From CBDFLD01 sp965249005 (GTDB taxonomy: Bacteria; Acidobacteriota; UBA6911), in assembly GCA_965249005.1 (NCBI GenBank), contig CBDFLD010000019.1:310001-374000 (forward strand): a stretch of DNA of 64,000 nt. Direction: 5' to 3'. Below are positions 1 to 8,787 of this stretch, one piece after another. The position numbers and the translations under genes are program-made. Below the pieces are notes generated by a model, which saw nothing but the letters and a program-made list of their open reading frames with translations, searched no databases and had not been told where the DNA came from. Each line of letters begins with the position of its first letter. The stretch's first letter is position 1.

Positions 1-781
1 CGACCACGAACTGGGTGAGGGTCGTATCGTTTTTCTTCAATTCCGGGAATGCTCGGAAGATCACATCTCCCCACAAATAACCGCCCTCGTCATGAAACAG
101 GAGAAAAACGTTGAATCGCTTGCGCCGCATCCAATCGATGGATTCTTTCCAGGAATCCCATGACCAGAGACGACAGCTGTTGGCATGAGGATGCTTCCAG
201 GTTGGGTGATTGAAGAGACCCCTGATCGGGACCAGCGGGACTTCCCGTCGATCCAGGTCACGGATTGAAACCGCATCGTGTGTAGGAACACGATCCCCAT
301 CGATGAAGAAACCGACGCCAAGCTCGTTTTCCAGAAAGGAATAGACCGCATTGCACGATCCGGCCACCGTTTTTCCCACCAGAAAAATCAACTTCTTGTT
401 GTTTCGTGCAGCCGCCTTCACAAGCGATCCTTCTACACCGAGTTGCGAGTTGGCAATGTTTTCTTTTCGGAGAAGCGCTGTGCGCGCATTCCCGGCATCC
501 TCCCAGCTCAGGATGAACAGTACGTCTTCCTCTAGCCCGGATAGGCTCGACAGGCCCGGATAGCGCCGGATCACCGCGTTCAACGAGCGTTGCAGATAAG
601 AGGTCAAGTCCTCTACTGCGAGGCGAGCCGGTTCTGGAAGTTGTGCCGGCGTCGCAATGGCGACGCGCTGCTCCCTGCGCAGTTGAAACGACGGGGTGGA
701 CCCCATGGATTCCCCCAGGAGCCCGCAGGAGGCAAGAAAGAAAGAGCATGATGCGATGGTTTTTCTCACGGACAGCTTCAT
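1..781 (-). CDS. GH89-like secreted glycosidase (alpha-N-acetylglucosaminidase-like), 3' part outside window
   Basis: The frame is open from an ATG at 781 to the window edge, so only the first 260 residues are visible. Residues 1-20 form a signal peptide ending in a lipobox-like LASC, suggesting a lipoprotein. Residues 40-190 resemble the small N-terminal domain of GH89 and related glycosidases. Next comes a stretch with the spacing of the first barrel strand of GH89 enzymes (WDSWKESIDWMRRKRFNVFL). The catalytic glutamates would lie in the missing part. GH89 enzymes remove terminal alpha-N-acetylglucosamine from glycans. GH67 or a DUF4838-type protein is a possible alternative. A purine-rich AAGGG lies upstream of the ATG. 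Confidence 0.7.
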   Translation of the reverse strand, partial: MKLSVRKTIASCSFFLASCGLLGESMGSTPSFQLRREQRVAIATPAQLPEPARLAVEDLTSYLQRSLNAVIRRYPGLSSLSGLEEDVLFILSWEDAGNARTALLRKENIANSQLGVEGSLVKAAARNNKKLIFLVGKTVAGSCNAVYSFLENELGVGFFIDGDRVPTHDAVSIRDLDRREVPLVPIRGLFNHPTWKHPHANSCRLWSWDSWKESIDWMRRKRFNVFLLFHDEGGYLWGDVIFRAFPELKKNDTTLTQFVV

Positions 782-815
782 GAAGACCACCCTTCTTGTT
801 CAATCATGACCGTTC

Positions 816-926
816 GGTGCTACATATCAGGTGAATAAACGTACCCAAAGGACAGACAACCACAAACTGCTTGGTGCTACATATCTGGTGAATAAACGTA
901 CCCAAAGGATAGACAGCCACAAATTG
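816..926. repeat. two-copy tandem repeat, 57 bp period
   Basis: Two copies of about 54 bases start at 816 and 873. Both begin GGTGCTACATAT, continue GGTGAATAAACGTACCCAAA and end in CCACAAA. They differ at four positions. They lie in the 5' region of the glycosidase gene (start at 781), in a 488-base stretch with no credible gene. Short frames across it have no homology that I recognise. Function unknown. Confidence 0.85.
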
Positions 927-1028
927 CAAATTCCGAATAGCGAACAATTCTCCAATCAGCAAATCTTCAAATTGCAAACAGGGGTGAAACGAGAGTATAG
1001 CGAATCCCCAAAAATTCTTCACGGAGTG

Positions 1029-1167
1029 GAAAGCTCTTAAGTAACTGCTCGCGGATCTGCTGCTATGCGTGTGACTTAGCAAATCGTCAAAAACCACGGT
1101 TTTTCACGGTGCGCTGCACAGTTACGTTCCCAAGCGACTGGCGCGTTGCGCCAGTCAGCGCTGATAG
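1029..1167 (+). repeat. R135 dispersed repeat, copy A (forward)
   Basis: Near-complete copy of the ~135 bp family. Forward hallmarks in order: TTAAGTAACTGCTCGCGG, TTAGCAAATCGTCAAAAACC (here GACTTAGC), the small hairpin AAAACCACGGTTTT, CAGTTACGTTCCCAAGCGAC, and the hairpin ACTGGCGCGTTGCGCCAGT followed by CAGCGCTGA. It has no coding capacity. It sits between the glycosidase and the 2-hydroxyacid dehydrogenase. Confidence 0.9.
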
Positions 1168-1269
1168 CCGGCGCTCTGGGTCCGTTGACCTCATTTCCGC
1201 AGCGAACGAAGGCATCTTTCTAGTAGAGTATGCGTTATGCGCCGCGAACCTTGATGCCGCGGATTTGGC

Positions 1270-2259
1270 GTGGGTGCAGAGAGAGGATATTTGCCGACAG
1301 ATCGAGTCAAGATTCTGGTTCCTGGGGACTATCCGCCCCAGATTGCCGACTCTCCCCAACTGCAGCGGCTGACTGGCTACGGAGATGTGACGGTCTATCG
1401 GGATCGGCCCGGCGGTAGCGACGAGAAGATAAGCAGAGCCAAGGAGTTCGAAATCATCATCAATTCACGAACAGCGGTGGCGTGGCGCGAGCGGGAGCTC
1501 CGGGCCCTGCCGAAGCTGCGAATGATCGCGCTCTGCTCGATCGGCACGGATATGATCGATCTCTCTGTCGCGCGCGAGCTGGGAATAGTGGTTTCGAACC
1601 TTCCCGGGAAGACCGCCGCCATCGTTGCGGAACACATGTTTGGCTTGATGATGGCGCTCGCGAAGGATGCAGCGATGCAGACAGCAGAGCTGAAGGCTGG
1701 ACGGTGGAGTCGCCCGATCCATACGCTGTTAAGCGGAAAGGTCTTGGGCATCCTGGGGGCCGGAAACATCGGAGCCGCCATGGCGCGGCTCGCAAGAGCG
1801 ATCGGGATGAAGGTCATAGCGTGGACGTTTCACCCCTCGGAAGCCCGAGCCCGCGAACTGGGGGTGGAATTTGTTCCGCTGGAGAAGTTGTTACGGGTCG
1901 CCGACGTGGTCAGCCTACATGTCCGCCTCAGTGATCAAACCCAGGCCATGATCGGCCACAAGGAGCTGGAGCAGATGAAGCCGGGGGCATTGCTGCTCAA
2001 TGGTTCCCGAGGAAAGGTCGTCGATATCGATGCGTTGGCGGAAGCGTTACATGCGGGTCGTTTGGGCGGAGCGGCCTTGGACGTCTTCCCCGAGGAGCCA
2101 TTCGTTCTGGATCATCCCATCCTCTCTTGCGATCGCGTGGTCTTCACGCCGCATTCGGCCGACCAGACACCCGAAGGCATCGAACTTCTCAACGAAGGGG
2201 CAGTCGACAGCGTGATTGCATTCCTGGCAGGGCGGCCGCAAAACAATGTGGCCGTCTGA
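1270..2259 (+). CDS. D-isomer-specific 2-hydroxyacid dehydrogenase
   Basis: NAD(P)-dependent dehydrogenase of the D-3-phosphoglycerate dehydrogenase/glyoxylate reductase superfamily; the exact substrate is not predictable. The Rossmann motif GAGNIG is at about 162-167. The catalytic triad is visible: Arg247 (NGSRG), Glu275/276 (DVFPEEP) and His295 (TPHSA). At 329 residues it is full length without the C-terminal ACT domain of long SerA forms. The GTG at 1270 opens the frame. A TTG at 1291 has a better ribosome site (GAGAGAGGA, 1279-1287) and would give 322 residues. It appears monocistronic, bounded upstream by repeat copy A. Confidence 0.88.
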   Translation: MGAERGYLPTDRVKILVPGDYPPQIADSPQLQRLTGYGDVTVYRDRPGGSDEKISRAKEFEIIINSRTAVAWRERELRALPKLRMIALCSIGTDMIDLSVARELGIVVSNLPGKTAAIVAEHMFGLMMALAKDAAMQTAELKAGRWSRPIHTLLSGKVLGILGAGNIGAAMARLARAIGMKVIAWTFHPSEARARELGVEFVPLEKLLRVADVVSLHVRLSDQTQAMIGHKELEQMKPGALLLNGSRGKVVDIDALAEALHAGRLGGAALDVFPEEPFVLDHPILSCDRVVFTPHSADQTPEGIELLNEGAVDSVIAFLAGRPQNNVAV

Positions 2260-2469
2260 GTGGCCCGACCCCACGCCCATTGGGAGAAGCCCGGGCGCTC
2301 TTATTTGCTGCAGGTCGGACATTCGAACCACGACCCATTGAATTGATCAGCCATCCAGGCGAGAATATGGCGTTAGGTCCAGAGGGTGCAGGGAGGCGAA
2401 AGAATGGGTTCGCCCTTCCATTCTGGAATTCTGGCGAAGCAGTCCCCGGAATTCCTCGAGAGGAGCGTT

Positions 2470-3033
2470 ATGAGATCACTTCTAATTGTCCTTTTGGTTG
2501 GGATGTTTTTGTTGTTGGGCTGTCAACCCGGCGAGGAGCCGCCGCCATCCGCGCCTCCTGAAGAGCCGAGTGGTCCAGCCCCCGGCTCGGAAGATCGCAC
2601 GACCGTGGAAGCTGCGATTGGAGCTGCCACGATCTCCCTCAATTATGGCCGTCCGGAACTGCGAGGGCGCGACATGCTTGCGCAGCTGGGGGATGGGGCG
2701 GTTTGGCGGCTCGGCATGAACGAGGCGACGACGATGGAGAGCAGCCGGGCATTGAAATTCGGTCACGCGACGGTGCAGAGCGGGAAGTATTCCCTTTTCG
2801 CCATGAAGGCGAGCGCCGACGAGTGGCATCTCGTTGTCAATTCTGAATCCGATATCTGGGGCACAGCCCGGAAACCCGAAAACGATGTAGCCCACGTCGT
2901 CCTCCAAAAATCCGATCTCCCCGAAAGCGTCGAGAGGTTCACGATTGAGATCGACGCTGCGGGCGACGCCGGTGGCTCCATCCTAATAAAATGGTCGACG
3001 CTGCAGCTGAAGGCCGATTTCACCATCGGATGA
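2470..3033 (+). CDS. DUF2911-family lipoprotein
   Basis: 187 residues. An N-terminal signal peptide ends in a lipobox LLLGC at about residues 14-18, followed by a Pro/Glu-rich linker (about 19-40) and a DUF2911 domain with the typical YGRP.L+GR and AVWR.G.NEATT blocks. DUF2911 proteins are secreted or outer-membrane lipoproteins of unknown function, frequent in Bacteroidota and Acidobacteriota. The ATG at 2470 is chosen because GAGAGGAG lies just upstream and the signal peptide begins there; the frame is open upstream to 2386. Confidence 0.85.
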   Translation: MRSLLIVLLVGMFLLLGCQPGEEPPPSAPPEEPSGPAPGSEDRTTVEAAIGAATISLNYGRPELRGRDMLAQLGDGAVWRLGMNEATTMESSRALKFGHATVQSGKYSLFAMKASADEWHLVVNSESDIWGTARKPENDVAHVVLQKSDLPESVERFTIEIDAAGDAGGSILIKWSTLQLKADFTIG

Positions 3034-3049
3034 GAGGAGCTGGATCCAC

Positions 3050-3512
3050 ATGAGTCGTGAAGAACTGGTCGAGAATCTAAAACCGGTAATGCATCGCCTT
3101 CAAACGATGGACTTCGACGGTGAGTCGTTCGTTGATGATATGGATAGGGCGTTTCCAAAGGACGGGGAGCAAATGAGGGCCGTGGTTGGGCTGGCGCTCA
3201 GCGGTCTCATGAACGGCGAGATCTGCGATCGTCAGAATGGCGATCTTCGATTTTCGCGCGTCAGTAAACCAAACGAAGAGACCCTGCAGTTCAGTATCGA
3301 CGCGGTCCACATGGGCGGGGAAGGACCCGAGCATACCCATCCCAAGGGTGAGGTCAGCTTCTGTATTTCAACAGAAGGAAAGCCAAATTTTGACGGGTTT
3401 GGACCAGGCTGGGCCATCTGCCGGCCGGGATCCACCCATGTCCCCACCGTAACGGGGGGGGAAAATGCTCATCCTGTATTTCCTTCCTGACGGTGAGGTT
3501 GTTTGGAAGTAG
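3050..3512 (+). CDS. DUF4863 / 4-hydroxylaminobenzoate lyase-like protein, single-base frameshift near 3' end
   Basis: Small protein resembling the DUF4863 / PnbB (4-hydroxylaminobenzoate lyase) family. Visible family blocks are FSIDAVHMGGEGPEHTHP, GEVSFC and PGSTHVPTV. PnbB converts 4-hydroxylaminobenzoate to protocatechuate and ammonia; activity here is unproven. The continuous frame ends at 3490, but removing one G from the G8 run at 3454-3461 restores a typical ending (GGKMLILYFLPDGEVVWK) to a TAG at 3510-3512. GAGAGGAGC precedes the ATG. The gene follows the DUF2911 gene by 16 bases and converges on the cytochrome gene 6 bases away. Confidence 0.75.
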
Positions 3513-3518
3513 TCGTCA

Positions 3519-4004
3519 CTAAGGCTCTACCTCTGTCGGATCCTCGGGCTCGAATTTTCGGTGACACTGGTTGCATGTGTCAATCAGCTTCGAGTACTCC
3601 TGTCGAATGGCTTCATAGTTGAGCTTTTTGACCGCGTCACCGACCGCCACCGCCGCGTTTCGGGACTGCAGTGACAATTGCTCCCATTGCTCGGTTTGCA
3701 TGTAGTCTTTCCCCTCGCGAAAAAGAAGAAGGTTGGTTACCTCGCTGAGCCGGTACGCCGCCGCGTATATCGCACGCCAATCCTCACGCTTCGCGGGTTT
3801 CTGCTGGATCGATTCTTTGAGCTGCAGGTAGCTGGGGTCGAATAGCAGCTTCATCAGCTCTTCTGTCTTGACGATCTGTTTCGGGCCCGCGAGCTCTCCC
3901 TCTCGAGCCGCCACCCCAGCCGTCTGCGGGACCCCCCACAAGGAACAAAGGCCAACAACCCCTATCAAGGTGGGGAGCATGATGCGGAACGATACTTTCT
4001 TCAC
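3519..4004 (-). CDS. secreted c'-type (c556-like) monohaem cytochrome
   Basis: 161 residues. After a signal peptide (about 1-25) comes a mostly helical region. A single haem-binding motif CNQCH lies near the C-terminus (about 144-148), where cytochromes c' and c556 carry it, followed by KF. This suggests a four-helix periplasmic electron carrier or ligand-binding cytochrome. The GTG at 4004 is chosen because AAGGAG lies 8 bases upstream and it places the signal peptide at the N-terminus; the frame is open to 4193 but that extension is not protein-like. Confidence 0.75.
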   Translation of the reverse strand: MKKVSFRIMLPTLIGVVGLCSLWGVPQTAGVAAREGELAGPKQIVKTEELMKLLFDPSYLQLKESIQQKPAKREDWRAIYAAAYRLSEVTNLLLFREGKDYMQTEQWEQLSLQSRNAAVAVGDAVKKLNYEAIRQEYSKLIDTCNQCHRKFEPEDPTEVEP

Positions 4005-4211
4005 GAGTTCATCTCCTTGTTGTCCATTGTTGCCGTCGATGCTGGTCCGGCTGCTCCATTGGACCCCACAACTCCAATGATATGGTATCGGAGGGTGCCG
4101 ACTTGGGGAAGCCCGGATTGACCCGTACCCCAAACGTAGAAACAGCTTGCGCCGGAACTCGTATGGAAATAGCTTAGTGCCGCATTCACACATGATCCAT
4201 GAGGATTGGGG

Positions 4212-4877
4212 TTGGAGCGATTACTGGTGTTTTCCGGGCTACTGGGGGTGTCGATACAGAAAATCCTGGAGTCTCTGGCTGCGCTTGGCCACTGGTTGAT
4301 CGGTTACGGACCGTACGGGCTTTTTGCAATCGCGTTTCTGGACTCGGCCATGCTGCCGCTTCCCAGCGGTCCGGATCTGGTCATGATGACCCTCAGTGCG
4401 ATCGATCCATCTGGGGTTTGGCTCTTTGCTTTCATGGCTGCCGCCGGCTCGATGTTGGGCTGCACGCTGATGTACCTGCTGGCGAGCCGCGCCGGCACGG
4501 GCGCTTTGAACCGCGTGAGCTCCAGGAGAAGGCAGCAAATCGAGCGGTTGCTGGCGCGCTACGGCGCACTCGTCATTGTGGGGGTGTGCATTCTCCCTCC
4601 CCCTTTTCCGTTCAAGCCGTTTGTTTTGACCGCGGGAATCCTGAGGATCCATCTTCCCCTCTTCATGGGCGCGATTCTCGTCGGTCGCAGTATCCGGTTC
4701 TTGATCGAGGGCTGGCTCGCCATAGAATTCGGAGACAGGGCTGCGGAAATCTTTGCCGAATATGGAATCCAAATTCTGGTCGCGATTCTCTTGCTCGTGA
4801 TCGCCTTGGTCCTTTGGAGACGGTTTGGACCCAGGGCCCGTCCGGCAGCAGCGTTTTACCGCGGGCGCGGCAAGTAG
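4212..4877 (+). CDS. DedA/VTT-domain membrane protein
   Basis: Integral membrane protein of the DedA (SNARE-associated, VTT) family, about 220 residues. Several DedA proteins are undecaprenyl-phosphate or phospholipid flippases; the role here is unknown. Conserved blocks visible are ALGHWLIGYGPYGLFAIAFLDS (first helices) and the re-entrant ILPPPFPFKPFVLTAG region near the middle. The C-terminal helix runs into a basic tail. TTG at 4212 sits six bases after GAGGA (4201-4205). TTG at 4206 and GTG at 4248 are in-frame alternatives. Confidence 0.8.
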   Translation: MERLLVFSGLLGVSIQKILESLAALGHWLIGYGPYGLFAIAFLDSAMLPLPSGPDLVMMTLSAIDPSGVWLFAFMAAAGSMLGCTLMYLLASRAGTGALNRVSSRRRQQIERLLARYGALVIVGVCILPPPFPFKPFVLTAGILRIHLPLFMGAILVGRSIRFLIEGWLAIEFGDRAAEIFAEYGIQILVAILLLVIALVLWRRFGPRARPAAAFYRGRGK

Positions 4878-4911
4878 CAGAGTGCACCTTCCCGCCGACG
4901 GGGCAAGGCTT

Positions 4912-6369
4912 TCAACGGTAGGACTCTGCCAGAGCATCCAGCTTTCGGTTCAGGCGCTCAATCGAGAGCCATTCGCCGCGAAGCATGACGCCCTCGAGGG
5001 CGTGAAGGCTAGAGACGCTTTGCAGAGGATCGGCGGACAGCAAGATCAAATCCGCCCTTTTCTCGATCTCAACGGTTCCGAGGAGGTCCGATACGCTCAA
5101 GAATTCCGCAGCCTTCCGTGTTCCTGCCCGCAGCGCCTCATAGGGAGTAAGTCCCGCATCCACCATGAGCCTTAGCTCGTCGCGAATCGAAAAGCCCGGA
5201 ATGACGAGAGGGCGGAGTGAGCCTGTGCCCAGCAGAATGCCACAACCCGCATCGTGCAGGGACTTGGTAATTCCTTGAAACTCACTCAGCCAGAAGCCAA
5301 GGTGGCGCAAGGTTTCCGGCGAGAACTCTCCAAACGGTGGGGCTGCTTGTTCCCATCTGGTCCGGTCCTCAGGATGCAAATACTTCATCTCGGGTTTGCT
5401 CAATGCACGGCGCTGTTCGTTTCCCGAGAGAATCATTGTCTCCAGCGGCGTGAGGGTGGGAATGTTCCACGTTTCGGATTCGCGCGTTGCGGCAACCAAG
5501 GAGTCCAGTGTTTGAGCGTCCACCAGGTCCATTTCCACGATCTTCTTGTCGGAGAGCAGCTGGGCGATCCTTCCCATGCCAGCCACACGATCCTTGGGAG
5601 ACAGCCGGTCCCACTGGGGAGGCAAAGCTTCCGACAAGATGCCGTACCAGTAGCCGGAGAGATGCTCTATGGAGTGCTGCCTTTCGGCAAGAGTGCCGAT
5701 GAGGCCAATCGAATTCTGGACCGGACCGGCGACCGAGATATCGTGATGCCTGGCAGCCTCCATGAGCGCGCGGTAGGCGGGAGCGGAAATACCATCGAGG
5801 ATCGATATGAAATCATAACCGGCGTTTTTCTGCTCGCTGACGGTCTGTCTCGCTTGCGTCGGTGTTGTGATCCGAACGCCGGCTGGGTGAGAGCGCGGGA
5901 TCCCCTCCAAAACCGGACCGGATGTGATGATGGTGGGCCCAAGCAGCCTTCCGGACTGGATTCTGTCACGCCATTGCATTTGGCCGAGGCCACCGGCCAT
6001 CAAACGGAGGGTTGTGACCCCGTTGGCGAGATAGAGCGACAGGTCGCCCGCGTGCCTCATCTGGACATGCATGTCCATCAAGCCGGGCATGAGGTATTTG
6101 CCCGTTGCAGCGACTTGAAGGGTGTCGGGGGGTAGCGTCGTGTCGGCTGCCGGTCCGAGTTGTGTGATGGTTTCATCTTCGACGATGACAGTGTAGTCGT
6201 AAAGTATTCGCTCCCGGTCCATCGGAACGACGTGAACTCCAACGAAGGCAATGGAAGGTGCGCGGGCCACCGCATCGGAGCAGCGAGCAAGGAGTGCAAC
6301 ACCAGGCACTCCACAGCATAGAGCAAAATAGCAAACCAAGAACCCTTTCCCGATGTATTGGGTTGTCAC
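4912..6369 (-). CDS. amidohydrolase-superfamily protein lacking most metal ligands
   Basis: 485 residues with an N-terminal hydrophobic signal and an Amidohydro_1 (imidazolonepropionase-like) fold pattern. Aligned by eye with active relatives, the metal site is largely lost. HxH is His101-Val-Gln103. The carboxylated lysine position is Ser189 (DFISI). The histidine of VAGH is Pro216. The final aspartate (GTD) is Gly383 (GTGS). Only His101 and the EH pair 235-236 remain. It may be a pseudoenzyme or have a changed mechanism. Its ATG overlaps the stop of the upstream amidase gene by four bases (ATGA), so the two are probably translationally coupled. Confidence 0.85.
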   Translation of the reverse strand: MTTQYIGKGFLVCYFALCCGVPGVALLARCSDAVARAPSIAFVGVHVVPMDRERILYDYTVIVEDETITQLGPAADTTLPPDTLQVAATGKYLMPGLMDMHVQMRHAGDLSLYLANGVTTLRLMAGGLGQMQWRDRIQSGRLLGPTIITSGPVLEGIPRSHPAGVRITTPTQARQTVSEQKNAGYDFISILDGISAPAYRALMEAARHHDISVAGPVQNSIGLIGTLAERQHSIEHLSGYWYGILSEALPPQWDRLSPKDRVAGMGRIAQLLSDKKIVEMDLVDAQTLDSLVAATRESETWNIPTLTPLETMILSGNEQRRALSKPEMKYLHPEDRTRWEQAAPPFGEFSPETLRHLGFWLSEFQGITKSLHDAGCGILLGTGSLRPLVIPGFSIRDELRLMVDAGLTPYEALRAGTRKAAEFLSVSDLLGTVEIEKRADLILLSADPLQSVSSLHALEGVMLRGEWLSIERLNRKLDALAESYR

Positions 6370-7931
6370 TGGTTCCTATCCAAGGAGGGTGTCGAGTCTG
6401 GAGGGAGACGGTGTTTCGTTGCCTGTTCAAAACCGTAGCCAATGGCAATCAACCTGGGTTCGGACCACACATCTCCCAGGATCTGGAGCCCGACCGGCAG
6501 GCCCTCCGCAACGAAGCCCATCGGGATCGTGATGGCAGGAAACCCTGCGTGTGGCGCGATGCGCGGACTGTTGTTGCCGTGGGGCGATCTCAGATCTCCG
6601 ATCAGGCGGGGCGGGTTGCTCCAGGAAGGATAGACGAGAGCGTCCAGTTTGTTTTCTGCCAGGATCTTTTGGACCCCGGTGCGGAGGCGGGTCGCGTTGT
6701 CGGCGGCCGTCCGGCAACCTTCACTTTCGTCCGGGGGCGCCTGGTTGAGTGACTCGCGCAATCTAGGCGCTACCGAGTGGTGAAAAAGCCCGGAGGAGAC
6801 GATTTCCTCCAGGCTCTTGTAAGGCGCATCCGAACCCAGGCCTGCCAGATAACCGTCGAGGTCGTGCTTGAATCGGCGGCACCATAAGAAACGAAGCTCT
6901 ATTTCGTCGAGCTCTTTTACGTGCACGGCGTCGACAATCGTAGCACCCCGGGCACTCATGAGCTGCAGTGCTTCCTCGAAACGCTCGAGCACTTCGGGGC
7001 TGGTAGTCTCGGTGTCGGAAAGCTGTCGCAGAACTCCGATCCGAGCTCCCTTTAGACCATTTTCCACGAGACTGTCCCGATAGCTGTCGACCTTGTGCTG
7101 CTCACTGGCTTCCGTGACGGGATCGGAAGGATCATGGCCGGCGATGACATCGAGCACGGCGACCGCATCCTCGAGCGTGCGGGTCATGGGCCCGCCGATG
7201 TCGCGATCGAGGAAAAGTGGAACAATCCCATCACGACTTGTGAGGCCCATCGTGGATCGGATGCCTACCAGGCAGTTATGAGAGGAAGGGCCGCGAATCG
7301 AATTTCCCGTGTCGGTGCCCAGTCCGACCGTAGCAAAGTTTGCCGCTATGGCTGCCGCGGTTCCTCCACTCGACCCGGCGGGAACGCGATTGGTCGCATA
7401 TGGATTCCGTGTGTATCCGGCCATGGCCGAACCGATTGTTTCATAGCCGGAAAACGCGAACTCGGACATGTTCGCCTTGGCGAGCACGATCGCGCCGGCC
7501 TCCCTCAACTTTCGAACCTGGAAGGCGTCGTCGGGGGGCACGGATTCGGCGAGCGACAGCGATCCGGCGCTCGTCGGCATATCATGAGTGTCGTAGTTGT
7601 CCTTGATGATCACGACAATGCCGTGGAGCGGTCCGACAAAACCTGATTCAGCGAACTGGGCATCCAGTTCATCGGCCCGTGCCCGCGCCCGCGGGTTCAC
7701 GCGGATGATGGCGTTCAGGGCAGGTCCCGTCTTGTCGTATGCTTCGATTCGGGCGAGGTAGGCTTCTATCAGGTCTCTGGCTTTGAGACCTTGCTTCATC
7801 GCCTCGTGAATTTCACGAATGGTCGCTTCTTCGATCTGGAAAGCGACTCGTGGTTCCTGGGTGCTGCAAGAGAGGAACAGCCCGCAACTCAGGATCGAGA
7901 TTAGCTTTGCCTGCGCTCGACGCCGGTCCAT
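6366..7931 (-). CDS. secreted amidase-signature (AS) family amidase
   Basis: 521 residues with a signal peptide ending in a lipobox-like FLSC, so probably a lipoprotein. The AS-family Ser-cisSer-Lys triad is visible: Lys in VVIIKDN, Ser in GTDTGNSIRGP and nucleophile Ser in GSSGGTAAA. The C-terminal LPVGLQILG block is present. AS enzymes hydrolyse amide bonds of diverse substrates, and the substrate cannot be named. It is first in a two-gene unit with the amidohydrolase-like gene, which it overlaps by four bases, and is divergent from the DUF169 gene. Confidence 0.9.
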   Translation of the reverse strand: MDRRRAQAKLISILSCGLFLSCSTQEPRVAFQIEEATIREIHEAMKQGLKARDLIEAYLARIEAYDKTGPALNAIIRVNPRARARADELDAQFAESGFVGPLHGIVVIIKDNYDTHDMPTSAGSLSLAESVPPDDAFQVRKLREAGAIVLAKANMSEFAFSGYETIGSAMAGYTRNPYATNRVPAGSSGGTAAAIAANFATVGLGTDTGNSIRGPSSHNCLVGIRSTMGLTSRDGIVPLFLDRDIGGPMTRTLEDAVAVLDVIAGHDPSDPVTEASEQHKVDSYRDSLVENGLKGARIGVLRQLSDTETTSPEVLERFEEALQLMSARGATIVDAVHVKELDEIELRFLWCRRFKHDLDGYLAGLGSDAPYKSLEEIVSSGLFHHSVAPRLRESLNQAPPDESEGCRTAADNATRLRTGVQKILAENKLDALVYPSWSNPPRLIGDLRSPHGNNSPRIAPHAGFPAITIPMGFVAEGLPVGLQILGDVWSEPRLIAIGYGFEQATKHRLPPDSTPSLDRNQ

Positions 7932-8058
7932 AGTAGCTCCGTCAGATCGATTAGTTTCAAACTCAGCTGGTGTCGCAAGACCCAGATGTTACAATCATGT
8001 TTCGTTTCCTGTGAAAACGAGTTCATTCTAGATAAAAGAAAGGCGACGCGACAATAAA

Positions 8059-8787
8059 ATGAATGCAACAGAGAATTGGAAAGAGCTTGGGTCCGAGCTC
8101 AGCCGGCTTTTGGCTCTGCAGTCGCCCCCGATCGGCATTGCATTTCTGGATTCGGCGCCAGCTTCGGTACCATCCTTCGAGGCGGGTACTCCCTCTCCCA
8201 CTCCCGACGGCCGCACCGGAAAAGTCGCGGCGAGTTGTGTCTTCTGGATCGAAGGGACGAAGAAGACTTTCGTGACGGCTCCGGAGGATCACGGCAACTG
8301 CAGTGTGGGACAGGTGACACACGGTCTGAAGACCATCGACGAAGTAGCGGACAACGCGGATGTGGCTGCCCTGATCGAGAGTGGATGGGTCACAATGGAC
8401 GCGGTCCCTCAGATTCCGGTGGTCCGGGACCGCCCTAACTTTATCAGTTACGGGCCGTTGGAGGCGACGGCCGTGGATCCCGATGTGGTCTTCGTCCGGT
8501 TGAACGGTAAGCAAACGATGGTTTTGCACGATGCCTGGCCGCAGCTACGATTCGAAGGGAAGCCCCAGTGTCACATCCTCGCCTTGGCCAAGGAGAATGG
8601 TGAAGTGGCGGTAAGCGTGGGCTGCATGCTGAGTCGAGTCAGGACAGGAATAAGCAACAGCGAAATGACTTGCGCCATACCTGCCGGCCAACTACGCGCC
8701 GTGATCCGTTCGCTCGAGTCCACCGTGTTGGCAGACACGACCGTGGCTGCCTACGCGAGTGACGATGCGACGCGGTTTGGAGGGTGA
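8059..8787 (+). CDS. DUF169-family protein
   Basis: 242 residues resembling the DUF169 (COG2043) family: LQSPPIGIAFL near the N-terminus, the NCSVGQVTHG block around residue 90, and SVGCMLSR...SEMTCAIP toward the C-terminus. Members carry conserved cysteines and have no established function. There is no signal peptide. The stop (TGA, 8785-8787) overlaps the GTG at 8784 that opens the signal-peptide frame of the next gene. Confidence 0.8.
   Translation: MNATENWKELGSELSRLLALQSPPIGIAFLDSAPASVPSFEAGTPSPTPDGRTGKVAASCVFWIEGTKKTFVTAPEDHGNCSVGQVTHGLKTIDEVADNADVAALIESGWVTMDAVPQIPVVRDRPNFISYGPLEATAVDPDVVFVRLNGKQTMVLHDAWPQLRFEGKPQCHILALAKENGEVAVSVGCMLSRVRTGISNSEMTCAIPAGQLRAVIRSLESTVLADTTVAAYASDDATRFGG

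Noticed and set aside
258..803. 181-codon minus-strand frame overlapping the glycosidase gene
   Set aside because: It is a shadow in another frame of the gene at 1-781, whose own frame has a signal peptide and recognisable domains.
1029..1167. R135 repeat as an insertion sequence
   Set aside because: At about 135 bp it is too small to encode a transposase and shows no convincing target-site duplication.
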